Assembly (NCBI GenBank): GCA_050847315.1
Contig: CP193791.1
DNA from: Cedecea sp000277545
Lineage (GTDB): Bacteria; Pseudomonadota; Gammaproteobacteria; Enterobacterales; Enterobacteriaceae
Length of the DNA: 64,000 bases
Strand: one strand, 5' to 3'
The notes beneath the pieces were generated by a model. That model saw nothing but the letters and a program-made list of their open reading frames with translations. It made no database searches and was not told the DNA's origin. Shown here piece after piece: positions 25,927 to 34,984 of the stretch (the first letter of the stretch is position 1; each line of letters starts with the position of its first letter). Position numbers and translations under genes: made by a program.

Positions 25927-26682
25927 TTAGGTCATTTGCAGCAGCGTGTTAGCGCGCTGTTCGTTTTCATCAACGTTGGCGATAACTTTCATCTGCATCT
26001 CAAAACGACGGGCGTTGGCGATCATATCCGCCATCGCCTCTGCCGGTTTGACGTTGCTGCCTTCCAGTACGCCGGACATCACCTTAATCGTTGGGTCGGC
26101 CTGCGCGATGGCACCGCGTGTCGCCTGGGCGGCGGGGTTCAAACGAAACAGCCCGTCATCCCCGCGCACCACCTCCTGCTGCGTGGCTTTCACCAGCTTC
26201 AGTCGGCCAATCGGCGCCACGGTATTTGGCGGGTCGCCCGGGTTCAGCGCGGAGATAGTTCCGTCCGCGGCGATGGTAAGCTGCGAACCTTCCGGCACCG
26301 CAATCGGGCCACCTTCACCGATAACGGGCCGGCCGCCAATGGTCAACTGACCGGCAGGGCTGACCTGAATGTTACCGTTGCGGGTATAGCCTTCTCCGCC
26401 GTCCTGCGTCTGCACCGCCAGCCAGCCATCCTGCTGCAAAGCAACGTCCATCGGGCGCGAGGTGTAGTCCAGCTGACCAGGCGTCATATCAGCCCCTGGC
26501 GTTGAGGCAATCACCAGGGTACGAGTTGGCAGAGAAAGCCCTTCCACCGGGACAGCACGCAAAGCATTAAGCTGCGCGCGGAAGCCCGGTGTGGAAGCGT
26601 TCGCCATGTTGCTCGCCGTGACTGACTGTTGATTCAGCGTCTGGCTGGCAGCGCCCATGGCGGTGTAGATTGCATGATCCAT
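25927..26682 (-). CDS. flgF: Flagellar proximal rod protein FlgF
   Basis: The 251-aa rod protein starts MDHAIYTAMGAASQTLNQQSVTASNMANASTPGFRAQ and ends FEMQMKVIANVDENEQRANTLLQMT, both conserved in FlgF. It is exported through the flagellar type III apparatus and lies between flgE and flgG as usual. Confidence 0.97.
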   Translation of the reverse strand: MDHAIYTAMGAASQTLNQQSVTASNMANASTPGFRAQLNALRAVPVEGLSLPTRTLVIASTPGADMTPGQLDYTSRPMDVALQQDGWLAVQTQDGGEGYTRNGNIQVSPAGQLTIGGRPVIGEGGPIAVPEGSQLTIAADGTISALNPGDPPNTVAPIGRLKLVKATQQEVVRGDDGLFRLNPAAQATRGAIAQADPTIKVMSGVLEGSNVKPAEAMADMIANARRFEMQMKVIANVDENEQRANTLLQMT

Positions 26683-26702
26683 TAAGCCGTCCCTTCAGGC
26701 GC

Positions 26703-27953
26703 TTAGCGCAGGTTAACCAGGGTGTTGAGGATCTGGTCCTGGGTTTTGATGGTCTGCGCGTTCGACTGATAGTTACGCTGCGCGACGATCATGTTGACCA
26801 GTTCTTTACTCAGATCCACGTTCGAAGACTCCAGCGCGCCGCTGGTCAGGGTTCCGAAGTTACCGGTGCCCGCCAGGCCCAGCAACGCAACACCGGAAGA
26901 GTTGCTTGCGGTCCAGACGTTATCGCCCTGGGACTGCAAACCTTCAGGGTTCGCAAAGTTGGACAGCACGATTTGCCCCAGAAGCTGGGTCTGCTCGTTG
27001 GAGTAGTTCCCGACCACGGTGCCATCGTCGTTAATCTGATAAGACGTCAGGTCACCCGGCTTGTAGCCGTTCTGGTTGGTCGCCACGATGTTGTTAGACC
27101 CGGTGTTCTGCTGCATGGAGTTCTGGAAGCTCAGCGCGAAGGTCGCAGGTGTCGCGCCGTTGGTGACGCCGGTGGTCACGTTGATGCTGGTTGGCAGCGT
27201 GTTCGGGTTTGGAATCGGATCGGCGGCATTGGCAGTAATCCCCTGCAGGTTGCCGTTGTTGTCGAAACGCATAAACCCGGCGGACGTTGCCGTAGAACCC
27301 GCTACGGAAGAGTCTTTGGTGTAAACCTGCCAGGCGTTATCCGCGCTCTTAACGTAGTAAACATCCATACCATGGGCGTTACCCTGGCTGTCATAAACGG
27401 TGACCGTGCCCTTCTTGTTGTAGCTGTTCGCATTGGTAGGATCGAACGGCGTTACGGTCGGGATCTTATCGGTAGAGTTCAGGTTGATCTGCTGGGACGC
27501 AGTGGTGGTGGTCTTCGCCGGCATCAGCGTGTTCGGGATCGACAAGCCTACCGGGTTGGCGCCCTGTTGAATGGTTGGCGGCGTGCCGGTTGCCGGGTAA
27601 CCGGTCAGCTGCAGGCCCTGCATGTTCACCAAATTACGGTTTTCATCCAGCTTGAACTGGCCGTTACGGCTATAGAACACCGAGCCGGAGCTGTCTACCA
27701 GGCGGAAGAAGCCGTTCTGGCTGATAGCGACGTCCAGGCCACGACCGGTCCCGGTGGTAGTCCCGTCGCCAAAGTTCTGGGTCACGCCCGCGACTTTAAC
27801 GCCCAGGCCCACTTTAGAGCCTGCGAACATATCGGCAAAAGAGACCGAACCTGATTTAAAACCGTAGGTGGCGGAGTTGGCAATGTTGTTACCAATCACG
27901 TCCAGGTTGGTGGCCGCAGCATTTAAGCCGCTGACCGCTTGAGAAAACGCCAT
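26703..27953 (-). CDS. flgE: Flagellar hook protein FlgE
   Basis: The 416-aa hook subunit (402 in E. coli) carries the conserved terminal segments MAFSQAVSGLNAAATNLDVIGNNIANSATYGFKSGSVSFADMF and NMIVAQRNYQSNAQTIKTQDQILNTLVNLR. The central surface domains are variable and explain the extra length. A long frame on the opposite strand (26670-27854) is a shadow. Confidence 0.98.
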   Translation of the reverse strand: MAFSQAVSGLNAAATNLDVIGNNIANSATYGFKSGSVSFADMFAGSKVGLGVKVAGVTQNFGDGTTTGTGRGLDVAISQNGFFRLVDSSGSVFYSRNGQFKLDENRNLVNMQGLQLTGYPATGTPPTIQQGANPVGLSIPNTLMPAKTTTTASQQINLNSTDKIPTVTPFDPTNANSYNKKGTVTVYDSQGNAHGMDVYYVKSADNAWQVYTKDSSVAGSTATSAGFMRFDNNGNLQGITANAADPIPNPNTLPTSINVTTGVTNGATPATFALSFQNSMQQNTGSNNIVATNQNGYKPGDLTSYQINDDGTVVGNYSNEQTQLLGQIVLSNFANPEGLQSQGDNVWTASNSSGVALLGLAGTGNFGTLTSGALESSNVDLSKELVNMIVAQRNYQSNAQTIKTQDQILNTLVNLR

Positions 27954-27979
27954 GTCTTACTCCTGCTTAGGTTATAGGC

Positions 27980-28678
27980 TTAAATAATTTGCCTGATTGC
28001 ATCGAGGGTCGTAGAACCGTAGGTCCCGAGATCCAGTTTGAGGCCATCTTTGCCGTTGATAACACCGCTCACCATAGCGAAGCCCAGCGGCTGAGCCACC
28101 AGCTGTGTCCCGCCATTCGTGGCATTGATCGCCACGGTATAAGAGCCGTCCGGCACGTTGGTGCCGTCGTTGGCGCTGCCGTCCCAGGTAAAGGTATGCA
28201 CCCCGGCACTCAGTCCACCAATCTCGATAGTACGCACCACTTTGCCGTCTTTATCGGAGATGGTGGCCGTGACTTTGTCCGCCGCCTGCTGCAGCTCGAC
28301 GCCAAACGGCGTGGTGCTGATGGTGTTGGTTTTTGAATCGGTCCCCGCCAGGATTTTATTGCCCGGGATCATAACGCCATGGCCAATCAGGGCGCTGGCC
28401 TGCAGAGACTGGTTCTGGTTGATCTGGCCGGAAACGGAACCCAGCGTGGTGTTAAGTTTTTCGATGCCGCTAACGGTACTGATCTGCGCCAGCTGCGTGG
28501 TCAGTTCGTTGTTCTGCATCGGGTTGGTCGGATCCTGGTTTTTTAACTGCGCCACCAGCAGGGTCAGAAAACTCCCCTGCAGGTCTGCGGCGCTGTTGCC
28601 GGTCAGGCTGTTTTTCGATGCACCAGCCGTAGGATCAACATTGTTAGTCGGATCGTTCACTTTGACTGCAATGGACAT
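27980..28678 (-). CDS. flgD: Flagellar hook cap protein FlgD
   Basis: The 232-aa hook-assembly scaffold has the N-terminal signature FLTLLVAQLKNQDPTNPMQNNELTTQLAQISTVSGI and a C-terminal FlgD Ig-like/Tudor part (GGLSAGVHTFTWDGSANDGTNVPDGSYTV). It caps the growing hook and is removed when FlgK arrives. Confidence 0.97.
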   Translation of the reverse strand: MSIAVKVNDPTNNVDPTAGASKNSLTGNSAADLQGSFLTLLVAQLKNQDPTNPMQNNELTTQLAQISTVSGIEKLNTTLGSVSGQINQNQSLQASALIGHGVMIPGNKILAGTDSKTNTISTTPFGVELQQAADKVTATISDKDGKVVRTIEIGGLSAGVHTFTWDGSANDGTNVPDGSYTVAINATNGGTQLVAQPLGFAMVSGVINGKDGLKLDLGTYGSTTLDAIRQII

Positions 28679-28689
28679 ATAGGCTCCTG

Positions 28690-29094
28690 TTACTGACCGA
28701 GAGTGAGCGTTTTCATCATCATGCCCTTCACGGTGTTGAGCACTTCGACGTTGGCCTGATAGCTACGGGAAGCGGACATGCTGTTGACCATCTCCCCGAC
28801 CACATCAACGTTTGGCATACGCACGTAGCCGCGCGCGTCCGCAAGCGGGTTACCCGGCTGGAAAACCAGCTTGTCCGGCGCATCGCTCTCAATCACTTTG
28901 GTCACTTTAACGCCACCGGTCGCCGCGCCAGGGGCGGCATCCACCTGGAAAACGACCTGTTTTGCGCGGTAAGGCTGACCGTCTGGTCCGGTGACGCTGT
29001 CGGCGTTGGCGAGGTTACTTGCCGCCACGTTCATGCGTTTGGACTGGGCCGTCATAGCCGAACCGGCGATGTCGAAAATATTGAGTAAGGCCAT
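28690..29094 (-). CDS. flgC: Flagellar proximal rod protein FlgC
   Basis: The 134-aa rod protein begins MALLNIFDIAGSAMTAQSKRMNVAASNLANADS and has the GYVRMPNVDVVGEMVNSMSASRSYQANVE motif. Length equals E. coli. It is 3 bases after flgB. Confidence 0.98.
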   Translation of the reverse strand: MALLNIFDIAGSAMTAQSKRMNVAASNLANADSVTGPDGQPYRAKQVVFQVDAAPGAATGGVKVTKVIESDAPDKLVFQPGNPLADARGYVRMPNVDVVGEMVNSMSASRSYQANVEVLNTVKGMMMKTLTLGQ

Positions 29095-29097
29095 CGA

Positions 29098-29508
29098 TTA
29101 TCCCTGTAGCACCGACATCATGCTTTTGATTTGCCCGCCAAGCACCGTGAGGTTTGTTTGGTAATTCAGGCTGTTATCGGCAAACTGCGTACGTTCACGG
29201 TCCATATCGACGGTGTTACCGTCCATGGCGGGCTGGTCAGGTACGCGGTAAAGGAGATCGAGCGACGGAGTGGAGTGGGTTTCTGCCGGGATATGGCGTG
29301 CCGAAGTGAGCGCCAGAGACATGCCGCCTCCTTCAACGCGTCCGCGCTCCATCACTTTTTTCATTTCACTGGCAAAGTCGATATCGCGCGCCTGAAAGCC
29401 CGGCGTGTCGGCATTGGCGATATTCGCGGCCAGAATCTCTTGGCGCTGAGCACGCAAATTAAGCGCTTCTTGCTGAAATCGCAGTGCGGCGTCCAGTTTA
29501 TCGAGCAT
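29098..29508 (-). CDS. flgB: Flagellar proximal rod protein FlgB
   Basis: The 136-aa protein is the first gene of flgBCDEFGHIJ(KL). It begins MLDKLDAALRFQQEALNLRAQRQEILAANIANADTPG. The start is the ATG at 29506-29508, which has GGAGGA directly upstream; the in-frame ATG 18 bases earlier lacks a site and would swallow the ribosome-binding sequence. Confidence 0.97.
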   Translation of the reverse strand: MLDKLDAALRFQQEALNLRAQRQEILAANIANADTPGFQARDIDFASEMKKVMERGRVEGGGMSLALTSARHIPAETHSTPSLDLLYRVPDQPAMDGNTVDMDRERTQFADNSLNYQTNLTVLGGQIKSMMSVLQG

Positions 29509-29667
29509 GCTTCCTCCATGGTCCATAGAATTAGGAATCGTCCGAAAGCTTAAATCCCCTTACGCGTACGCGATGGGTGGAATAAACGCAAAATACGTCG
29601 CTATTTATCGCCTTGATCAAAACGACTCGCGGTTAAAATCACCGCAATCTGAATACGGAGAAGCGCG
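29509..29667. promoter_or_regulatory. Divergent flgA / flgB promoter region
   Basis: This 159-base spacer must hold the FlhDC-dependent class II promoters of flgAMN and flgBCDEFGHIJ, as in E. coli and Salmonella. I do not see an FlhDC box or sigma-70 hexamers clearly enough to place them. Confidence 0.55.
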
Positions 29668-30327
29668 ATGAGAAGTCTGAAAATCTTGAGCGGTATAGCC
29701 AGTTTGCTGTTCGGCCAGTTGGCTATGGCGAGCGCACTCGATCAGCCGCTGACTGAGTATTTTCAACAGCGACTGGCGGGGATCAGCGATGACGTCAGCG
29801 TCAAGGTGAAAACGCCAGAGGCTCAGCTTCCAGCCTGCCCTCAGCCAGAATTCTCAACGCCCGGCAATGCCAAACTATGGGGCAACGTTAGCGTCATGGC
29901 CCGCTGCGGCAGCGACAAACGGTTTATCCAGGTTCAGGTGATTGCCACGGGCCAGTATGTGGTTGCCAGCCGCCCTATCTCCCGTGGTGCAAGGATCGAT
30001 GCCAGTAGCGTGCAGTTAACCCAGGGGCGCCTTGACCAACTGCCGCCACGGACTATGCTGGATCTCGGCCAGGCGACGGACGCCGTTTCACTTCGGGATA
30101 TTGCCCCCGGGCAGCCGGTGATTCAGACGATGGTACGCCAGGCCTGGCGAGTAAAAGCCGGTCAGCAGGTTCAGGTGATTGCCTCCGGCGAAGGCTTTAG
30201 CGTCAACGGAGAAGGCAAAGCGCTTAATAACGCCGCCGTCGCGCAAAATGCCCGCGTTCGCATGTCCTCAGGGCAGGTGGTGAGCGGGACGGTGGATGCT
30301 GATGGGAATATTCTGATTAATCTATAA
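29668..30327 (+). CDS. flgA: Flagellar P-ring assembly chaperone FlgA
   Basis: The 219-aa periplasmic protein has the E. coli length. A signal peptide (MRSLKILSGIASLLFGQLAMASA) precedes the mature protein, which carries a C-terminal SAF domain (SRPISRGARIDASSVQL, RDIAPGQPVIQTMVRQAWRVKAGQQVQVIASGEGF). It assists FlgI assembly. It is the first plus-strand gene, divergent from flgB. Confidence 0.96.
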   Translation: MRSLKILSGIASLLFGQLAMASALDQPLTEYFQQRLAGISDDVSVKVKTPEAQLPACPQPEFSTPGNAKLWGNVSVMARCGSDKRFIQVQVIATGQYVVASRPISRGARIDASSVQLTQGRLDQLPPRTMLDLGQATDAVSLRDIAPGQPVIQTMVRQAWRVKAGQQVQVIASGEGFSVNGEGKALNNAAVAQNARVRMSSGQVVSGTVDADGNILINL

Positions 30328-30333
30328 TCTTTT

Positions 30334-30360
30334 TAAAGATTCCGCGGCGACTGCCGATAG
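30334..30360 (+). promoter_or_regulatory. Sigma-28 (FliA) promoter of flgMN
   Basis: TAAAGATT, 11 bases, GCCGATAG: seven of eight matches in each hexamer-like element to TAAAGTTT-N11-GCCGATAA. It stands 63 bases before flgM, giving the known feedback in which FliA drives its own anti-sigma factor. Confidence 0.9.
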
Positions 30361-30422
30361 TACTATCAACAAATGATACTGACTGGCTCTTACGCCGCGA
30401 GCCCCTCGATGAGGAGAGAACA

Positions 30423-30716
30423 ATGAGCATTGATCGCACGTCGCCACTGAAACCGGTAAGCACTGTTCAACCACGTGAAACCAGCGATCCACAGACGCTG
30501 AAAAGCCGTCTTGAAAAATCCACTACCGCCAACAGCACCAGCGTAAAGCTGAGTGATGCGCAGGCCAAACTGATGCAGCCCGGCACCGGCGATATCAACA
30601 TGGAACGCGTTGAAGCGCTGAAGACGGCCATTCGTAACGGCGACCTGAAGATGGATACCGGCAAGATCGCCGACGCGCTGCTCCAGGAAGCCCAAAGCTA
30701 TTTGTCGAGTAAATAA
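30423..30716 (+). CDS. flgM: Anti-sigma-28 factor FlgM
   Basis: The 97-aa, largely disordered protein binds FliA until the hook is complete and is then exported. It begins MSIDRTSPLKPVSTVQPRE and its C-terminal half (VKLSDAQAKLMQPGTGDINMERVEALKTAIRNGDLKMDTGKIADALL) is the sigma-binding part. GAGGAG precedes the ATG. It is 2 bases from flgN. Confidence 0.97.
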   Translation: MSIDRTSPLKPVSTVQPRETSDPQTLKSRLEKSTTANSTSVKLSDAQAKLMQPGTGDINMERVEALKTAIRNGDLKMDTGKIADALLQEAQSYLSSK

Positions 30717-30718
30717 CG

Positions 30719-31144
30719 GTGAGTCGTCTGTTAGAAGTGCTGGACCAAATGACCGCAGTGCTGAATTCACTTAAAGAGGTGATGGACGCTGAACAGCTGC
30801 AGCTTTCCGCAGGCCAGATAAACAGCAATGCGCTGCAACGTATAACTGAAGATAAAAGCTCGCTGCTGGCTACGCTGGATTACCTGGAGCAACAGCGTCG
30901 CGCGGAACAAAACGCCGGGGCGGTCACCAGCCTGGACGTTAGCCAGCGCTGGCAGACGATCACGCAAAAAACCCTGCACCTGCGGGACATTAATCAGCAT
31001 AACGGTTGGTTGCTGGAAGACCAGATGGGCCGCAATGAGCAGGCTATTGCCGTGTTAAAACCGCATCAGGCACCGGACTTCTATGGTGCCGATGGGCAGG
31101 CAACGGCGCAGGGCAGCCGCGGCGGCAAAAAAATCACGATCTGA
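30719..31144 (+). CDS. flgN: Flagellar export chaperone FlgN
   Basis: The 141-aa helical chaperone serves FlgK and FlgL. The start codon is GTG (30719), giving MSRLLEVLDQMTAVLNSLKEVMDAEQ in register with E. coli; the conserved NQHNGWLLEDQ and C-terminal RGGKKI are present. It overlaps nothing but follows flgM by 2 bases, so the two are coupled. Confidence 0.95.
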   Translation: MSRLLEVLDQMTAVLNSLKEVMDAEQLQLSAGQINSNALQRITEDKSSLLATLDYLEQQRRAEQNAGAVTSLDVSQRWQTITQKTLHLRDINQHNGWLLEDQMGRNEQAIAVLKPHQAPDFYGADGQATAQGSRGGKKITI

Positions 31145-31198
31145 TTCTCCTCGCCAATGAAAACAGCTGGTCAACGCTCTCCTTGACCAGCTGCTTGC

Positions 31199-31681
31199 TT
31201 ATTTCAGCGATTTCAAGACTTTTACCGTCGCCTCAATATCAATCTCATCCTCTGAGAACAGATGTGTTTCGCCCTGGAAGGTGGTCACGGCCAGTTTTTT
31301 CACCGTGCGCATTTCCCCTTCTTTTTTCTCTGCCTTCGGGCGAATGCTGTTCATCAGCAACCCAACCGACAGCACCGCATTTTCTTTATCAATCTTCCCG
31401 TCCGCGGGCTCTTCTTCGCTGTACACCACGAAAGATTTGATCGAGGTGATTTTAAGCCGCTCGCCCGCAATAAACAGATGCTTGCTCTCAGGCTCCACTT
31501 TCACAGCAAACGCCGACAGCCCTTTATTATTGGTTCCCGGCTCGAAGGTCACCGACGCGTCCTTTTTGATAAGTTCCGGGTTGGCGACTTTAATCACGTG
31601 GAAATAACGGTTTTCACCGTTTTCATCTTTGATAAATCCGAAGCCCTTCTCTTCGAACCAGGTTGTGATTATTCCTCTCAT
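31199..31681 (-). CDS. Cold-shock-domain protein with unassigned C-terminal half
   Basis: The 160-aa protein begins MRGIITTWFEEKGFGFIKDENG. Residues 1-65 look like a cold-shock (OB-fold) domain: RNP1 is KGFGFIK, while the RNP2 position reads RYFHV rather than VFVHF. The remaining ~95 residues (KHLFIAGERLKITSIKSFVVY, EDEIDIEATVKVLKSLK) match no family I know. No signal peptide or membrane segment is visible. It sits between flgN and murJ, which are neighbours in E. coli K-12, so it is an insertion relative to that genome. RNA or single-stranded DNA binding is inferred from the domain only. Confidence 0.75.
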   Translation of the reverse strand: MRGIITTWFEEKGFGFIKDENGENRYFHVIKVANPELIKKDASVTFEPGTNNKGLSAFAVKVEPESKHLFIAGERLKITSIKSFVVYSEEEPADGKIDKENAVLSVGLLMNSIRPKAEKKEGEMRTVKKLAVTTFQGETHLFSEDEIDIEATVKVLKSLK

Positions 31682-31758
31682 CGCTCTGTCACCTAATTAA
31701 CCTTTCAACATATAAAGAATAGGGCGGCGTGACGAAACCGTCATCCACCCAGAAAAAA

Positions 31759-33294
31759 TCAAATTGTGCGGCGGGCGAAATCTTTCAACCTGAAGCCCAA
31801 CAGCAACAATGTCGCAAAATAAGCGACGATGCCGGCCACCACCACCGCCATCAGCCGCAGCAGGCGATAAGGCATGTTGCCCAGATCCCACGCAGGCATA
31901 ACATACATTATCCCAATCAGTACCGCAGACATCACCAACACGGCGGCGACCAGACGCAGCAGAAATGCCGTCCAGCCGGGCTGTGGCTGGAAGATATCCT
32001 GCTTACGCAGCTGCCAGTAAAGCAGCGAGGCGTTAATACAGGCCCCCAAACCAATCGACAGGGAAAGTCCGGCGTGTTTTAGCGGGCCGATAAACGCGAG
32101 GTTCATTAGCTGCGTCAAAATCAGCGTCACGATAGCGATTTTAACCGGGGTTTTAATGTCCTGCCGGGAATAGAAGCCTGGCGCCAGAACCTTAACCACG
32201 ATAAGCCCCATCAGGCCGACCGAATACGCCACCAGCGCCCGCTGGGTCATCAGGGCATCGAAAGCTGAGAACTTACCGTACTGGAACAAAGAGACGGTCA
32301 GCGGTTTTGCCAGAATTCCCAGCGCCACCGCGCTTGGGAGCGCCAGCAGGAAGCAAAGGCGCAGCCCCCAGTCCATCAGGCGGGAGTATTCATCGTGGTT
32401 GCCGGTGGCAAAACTCTTCGCCAGCGACGGCAGCAGAATAGTGCCTAACGCCACGCCTAAAACCCCAGACGGAAACTCCATCAGGCGGTCGGCATAATAC
32501 ATCCAGGAAACCGATCCGGACACCAGGAACGAAGCAAAGATGGTGTTGATGATCAGTGAAATCTGGCTGACGGAAACGCCGAGAATAGCCGGCCCCATCT
32601 GTTTGATAACCCGCATTGCGCCCGCATCCTTAAAGCTGATACGCGGCAGCACCAGCATGCCAATTTTCTTCAGGTGCGGCAGCTGATAGGCCAGCTGTAA
32701 TACGCCCCCTACCGTTACCGCCCAGGCCAGCGCCAGAATCGGTGGATTAAAGTGCGGGGCGGCAAACAGCGCGAAGCCAATCATGCTGAGATTAAGGAAC
32801 GTCGGGGCAAAGGCTGGCACAGAGAAACGGTTCCAGGTATTGAGAATTGCCCCCACCAGCGACGCCAGCGAAATCAGTAAAATGTACGGGAAGGTAATGC
32901 GCAGCAGGCTCGACGTTAGCGCAAATTTATCCGCCGTGTCGGCAAAACCCGGCGCAGTGACCAGAATAACCCAGGGCGCCGCAAGCATCCCGAGGACGGT
33001 GACCAGCGCCAGCGCAAGCGTCAGCAGCCCGGAAACGTATGAGACAAAGACGCGCGTGGCATCTTCGCCCTGCTTACTTTTGTATTCGGCCAGAATGGGC
33101 ACAAACGCCTGGGAGAACGCGCCTTCGGCAAAGATTCGGCGCAGCAGGTTCGGCAGCTTAAAGGCAACAAAGAAAGCATCCGTCGCCATCCCTGCCCCAA
33201 ATACCCTTGCCACAATGGCGTCGCGCGCGAAACCAAGCACGCGTGAAAACATGGTCATCGAGCTGACGGCTGCCAGCGATTTTAAAAGGTTCAT
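31759..33294 (-). CDS. murJ: Lipid II flippase MurJ
   Basis: The 511-aa protein has the E. coli length and about 14 membrane segments of the MVF (MviN) family. It moves lipid II across the inner membrane for peptidoglycan synthesis. Conserved loops include FSRVLGFARDAIVARVFGAGMATDAFFVAFKLPNLLRRIFAEGAFSQAFVP near the N-terminus. The start is MNLLKSLAAVSSM. It follows mviM by 113 bases. Confidence 0.97.
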   Translation of the reverse strand: MNLLKSLAAVSSMTMFSRVLGFARDAIVARVFGAGMATDAFFVAFKLPNLLRRIFAEGAFSQAFVPILAEYKSKQGEDATRVFVSYVSGLLTLALALVTVLGMLAAPWVILVTAPGFADTADKFALTSSLLRITFPYILLISLASLVGAILNTWNRFSVPAFAPTFLNLSMIGFALFAAPHFNPPILALAWAVTVGGVLQLAYQLPHLKKIGMLVLPRISFKDAGAMRVIKQMGPAILGVSVSQISLIINTIFASFLVSGSVSWMYYADRLMEFPSGVLGVALGTILLPSLAKSFATGNHDEYSRLMDWGLRLCFLLALPSAVALGILAKPLTVSLFQYGKFSAFDALMTQRALVAYSVGLMGLIVVKVLAPGFYSRQDIKTPVKIAIVTLILTQLMNLAFIGPLKHAGLSLSIGLGACINASLLYWQLRKQDIFQPQPGWTAFLLRLVAAVLVMSAVLIGIMYVMPAWDLGNMPYRLLRLMAVVVAGIVAYFATLLLLGFRLKDFARRTI

Positions 33295-33319
33295 TTATTC
33301 TGTTATTCCACAAACATGA

Positions 33320-33338
33320 ACGCCTGCAATGCAGGCGT
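33320..33338. other. Perfect inverted repeat upstream of murJ
   Basis: ACGCCTGCA and TGCAGGCGT arms almost touch (one base between). There is no T run on either side. It may be an mviM 3' hairpin or a protein site. Confidence 0.5.
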
Positions 33339-33407
33339 ACATGGATGATGACAAGTCGGCATAGTCTACCGATACGGCGCTGAATTGCTACCGCGATATG
33401 TTACAGC

Positions 33408-34331
33408 TTATTCGCTAATTGCCTCGCGCCAGAGCTTCTCGACGACACGCTGCGCCAGCAGCGCCTGCTCGCCGGAGGTTTCCGGGACAGTTTGGTTCGC
33501 CACGCAGTCGATAAAGTGACGCGCACAGCCCGCAAAGCCGCGCTGTTCCAGCGTGGTTTGCCAGCCGGGAATGGGCTGTTCCACCACACCGACGCCGCAT
33601 TCTTCGCGCCACTGACGCATGTCCGTTACCTCATACAGCCCGCCGTCAGTCACCGCCTGCACCCACTCTCGCTGGCTTCCGGCGCGGCGATGCATACTGG
33701 TGGTCACGCTCAGGTTGCCCTGGCTGAAATGGTGTTCGGCGTACAGCATTTGCCCTGATTCATTGGTTTGCAACGTCCCGCTTTGCAGCTGGGCACTGCC
33801 GCCGCCAAGCCAGAGTGCGGTATCCACGACGTGAAGATAGTCATCAAGCAGCGTGAAGCGCAGATCCCCCGGGCCGACGCTGTCGCTGCGGTGTTTGTCC
33901 ATCCGCAAGGATGCCCCGGCAGACAGCTTTGCCTTTAACTGCTGGTAACGCGGGGCAAAACGGCGGTTAAAGCCCACCATCAGGGTGCGTTTTTTGCGCT
34001 CTGCAAGCTCCACCAGCTTTTCGGCGTCAGCCAGATTTTCCGCCAGCGGCTTATCCACGCAGACGCTGACGCCCGCATTGAGCAGATCATTCACCACCGC
34101 GTAGTGGGAACTGGTGGCGCTATGCACAAAAACAGCATCGCACTGCGCCGCCAGATTGCTGAGCGAATCGATATACGGCATACGCCAGGTTTCACACACC
34201 GGCAGCGCTTTCGCTTTGGTCGGTGAAAATGCGCCCACCAGCGACCAGTCGTCGGATGCCCCCAGAACCGGAAGCCAGGCTTTCTGCGCGATCCCGCCCA
34301 GCCCCACGACGCCAATACGTAATTTCGTCAT
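33408..34331 (-). CDS. mviM: Gfo/Idh/MocA-family oxidoreductase MviM
   Basis: The 307-aa protein has an N-terminal NAD(P)-binding Rossmann motif (RIGVVGLGGIAQKAW) and the family EKP-like segment VDKPLAENLADAEKLVELA, followed by VGFNRRFAPRY. The substrate of MviM is unknown. It lies 2 bases after yceH, so rimJ-yceH-mviM form one operon. Confidence 0.95.
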   Translation of the reverse strand: MTKLRIGVVGLGGIAQKAWLPVLGASDDWSLVGAFSPTKAKALPVCETWRMPYIDSLSNLAAQCDAVFVHSATSSHYAVVNDLLNAGVSVCVDKPLAENLADAEKLVELAERKKRTLMVGFNRRFAPRYQQLKAKLSAGASLRMDKHRSDSVGPGDLRFTLLDDYLHVVDTALWLGGGSAQLQSGTLQTNESGQMLYAEHHFSQGNLSVTTSMHRRAGSQREWVQAVTDGGLYEVTDMRQWREECGVGVVEQPIPGWQTTLEQRGFAGCARHFIDCVANQTVPETSGEQALLAQRVVEKLWREAISE

Positions 34332-34333
34332 CC

Positions 34334-34981
34334 TTAATCTCCCAAATGCGCCAATAAGGAATCCAGACGCTGTTTAAGTTCGGCGACTTCAGTTTCCAGC
34401 GCGGCCACTCGCGCGCTGAGATCGTCTGCAACCGGGCTGATACTTTGTTCCGGGGACACTGACGCCTCAACCTCACCGCTGAAAAGATGCATATAGCGGC
34501 TTTCTCGTTTACCCGGCTCACGCGGCAGACGCACGACAAACGGCCCATCTTCACGGCCAGCCAGCCCTTCCAGCGTCGCTTCTACCTGCGCCATATCGGT
34601 GAACTCAAACATTCTCCCGGCACGGCTGCGCAGCTCACCCGGCGTTTGCGCGCCGCGCAGCAGCAAAGTCGTAACCACAGCCACTTCCGCTGGCGCTAGC
34701 TTTAAATGACCAAACTCGGAGTTGCAAAAACGCTGCTCGTATTTCGTCACGCGGTTGCCAAACCCGCTGACGGTTCGCAAATAATGGCCTTTGACCAGCC
34801 CGTCCAGCGAGTCCTGGACTTCATGCTCTTTCAGCTCCATCACCGGTTCACGGTTTGTTTTCTGATTACAGGCGGTCACCACGCCGTTGACGGACATCGG
34901 ATATTGCTCTGGCGTAGTGAGCTGTTTTTCCAGCAGGCTGCCGATAACGCGGGCTTCAATCGCCGTTAACTGATACTTCAT
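34334..34981 (-). CDS. yceH: DUF480 protein YceH
   Basis: The 215-aa protein equals E. coli YceH in length. It carries two winged-helix-like parts (VIGSLLEKQLTTPEQYPMSVNGVVTACNQKTNREPVM and LLLRGAQTPGELRSRAGRM) and a short C-terminal coiled coil (LSARVAALETEVAELKQRLDSLLAHLG). Function is not known. It lies 3 bases after rimJ. Confidence 0.94.
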   Translation of the reverse strand: MKYQLTAIEARVIGSLLEKQLTTPEQYPMSVNGVVTACNQKTNREPVMELKEHEVQDSLDGLVKGHYLRTVSGFGNRVTKYEQRFCNSEFGHLKLAPAEVAVVTTLLLRGAQTPGELRSRAGRMFEFTDMAQVEATLEGLAGREDGPFVVRLPREPGKRESRYMHLFSGEVEASVSPEQSISPVADDLSARVAALETEVAELKQRLDSLLAHLGD

Positions 34982-34984
34982 CTT

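Noticed and set aside
26670..27854. 394-codon open frame on the plus strand opposite flgE
   Set aside because: It lies wholly antisense to a clearly real flgE; its composition (Arg/His/Val-rich) is typical of a shadow of a GC-rich gene, and it has no family motif or ribosome site.
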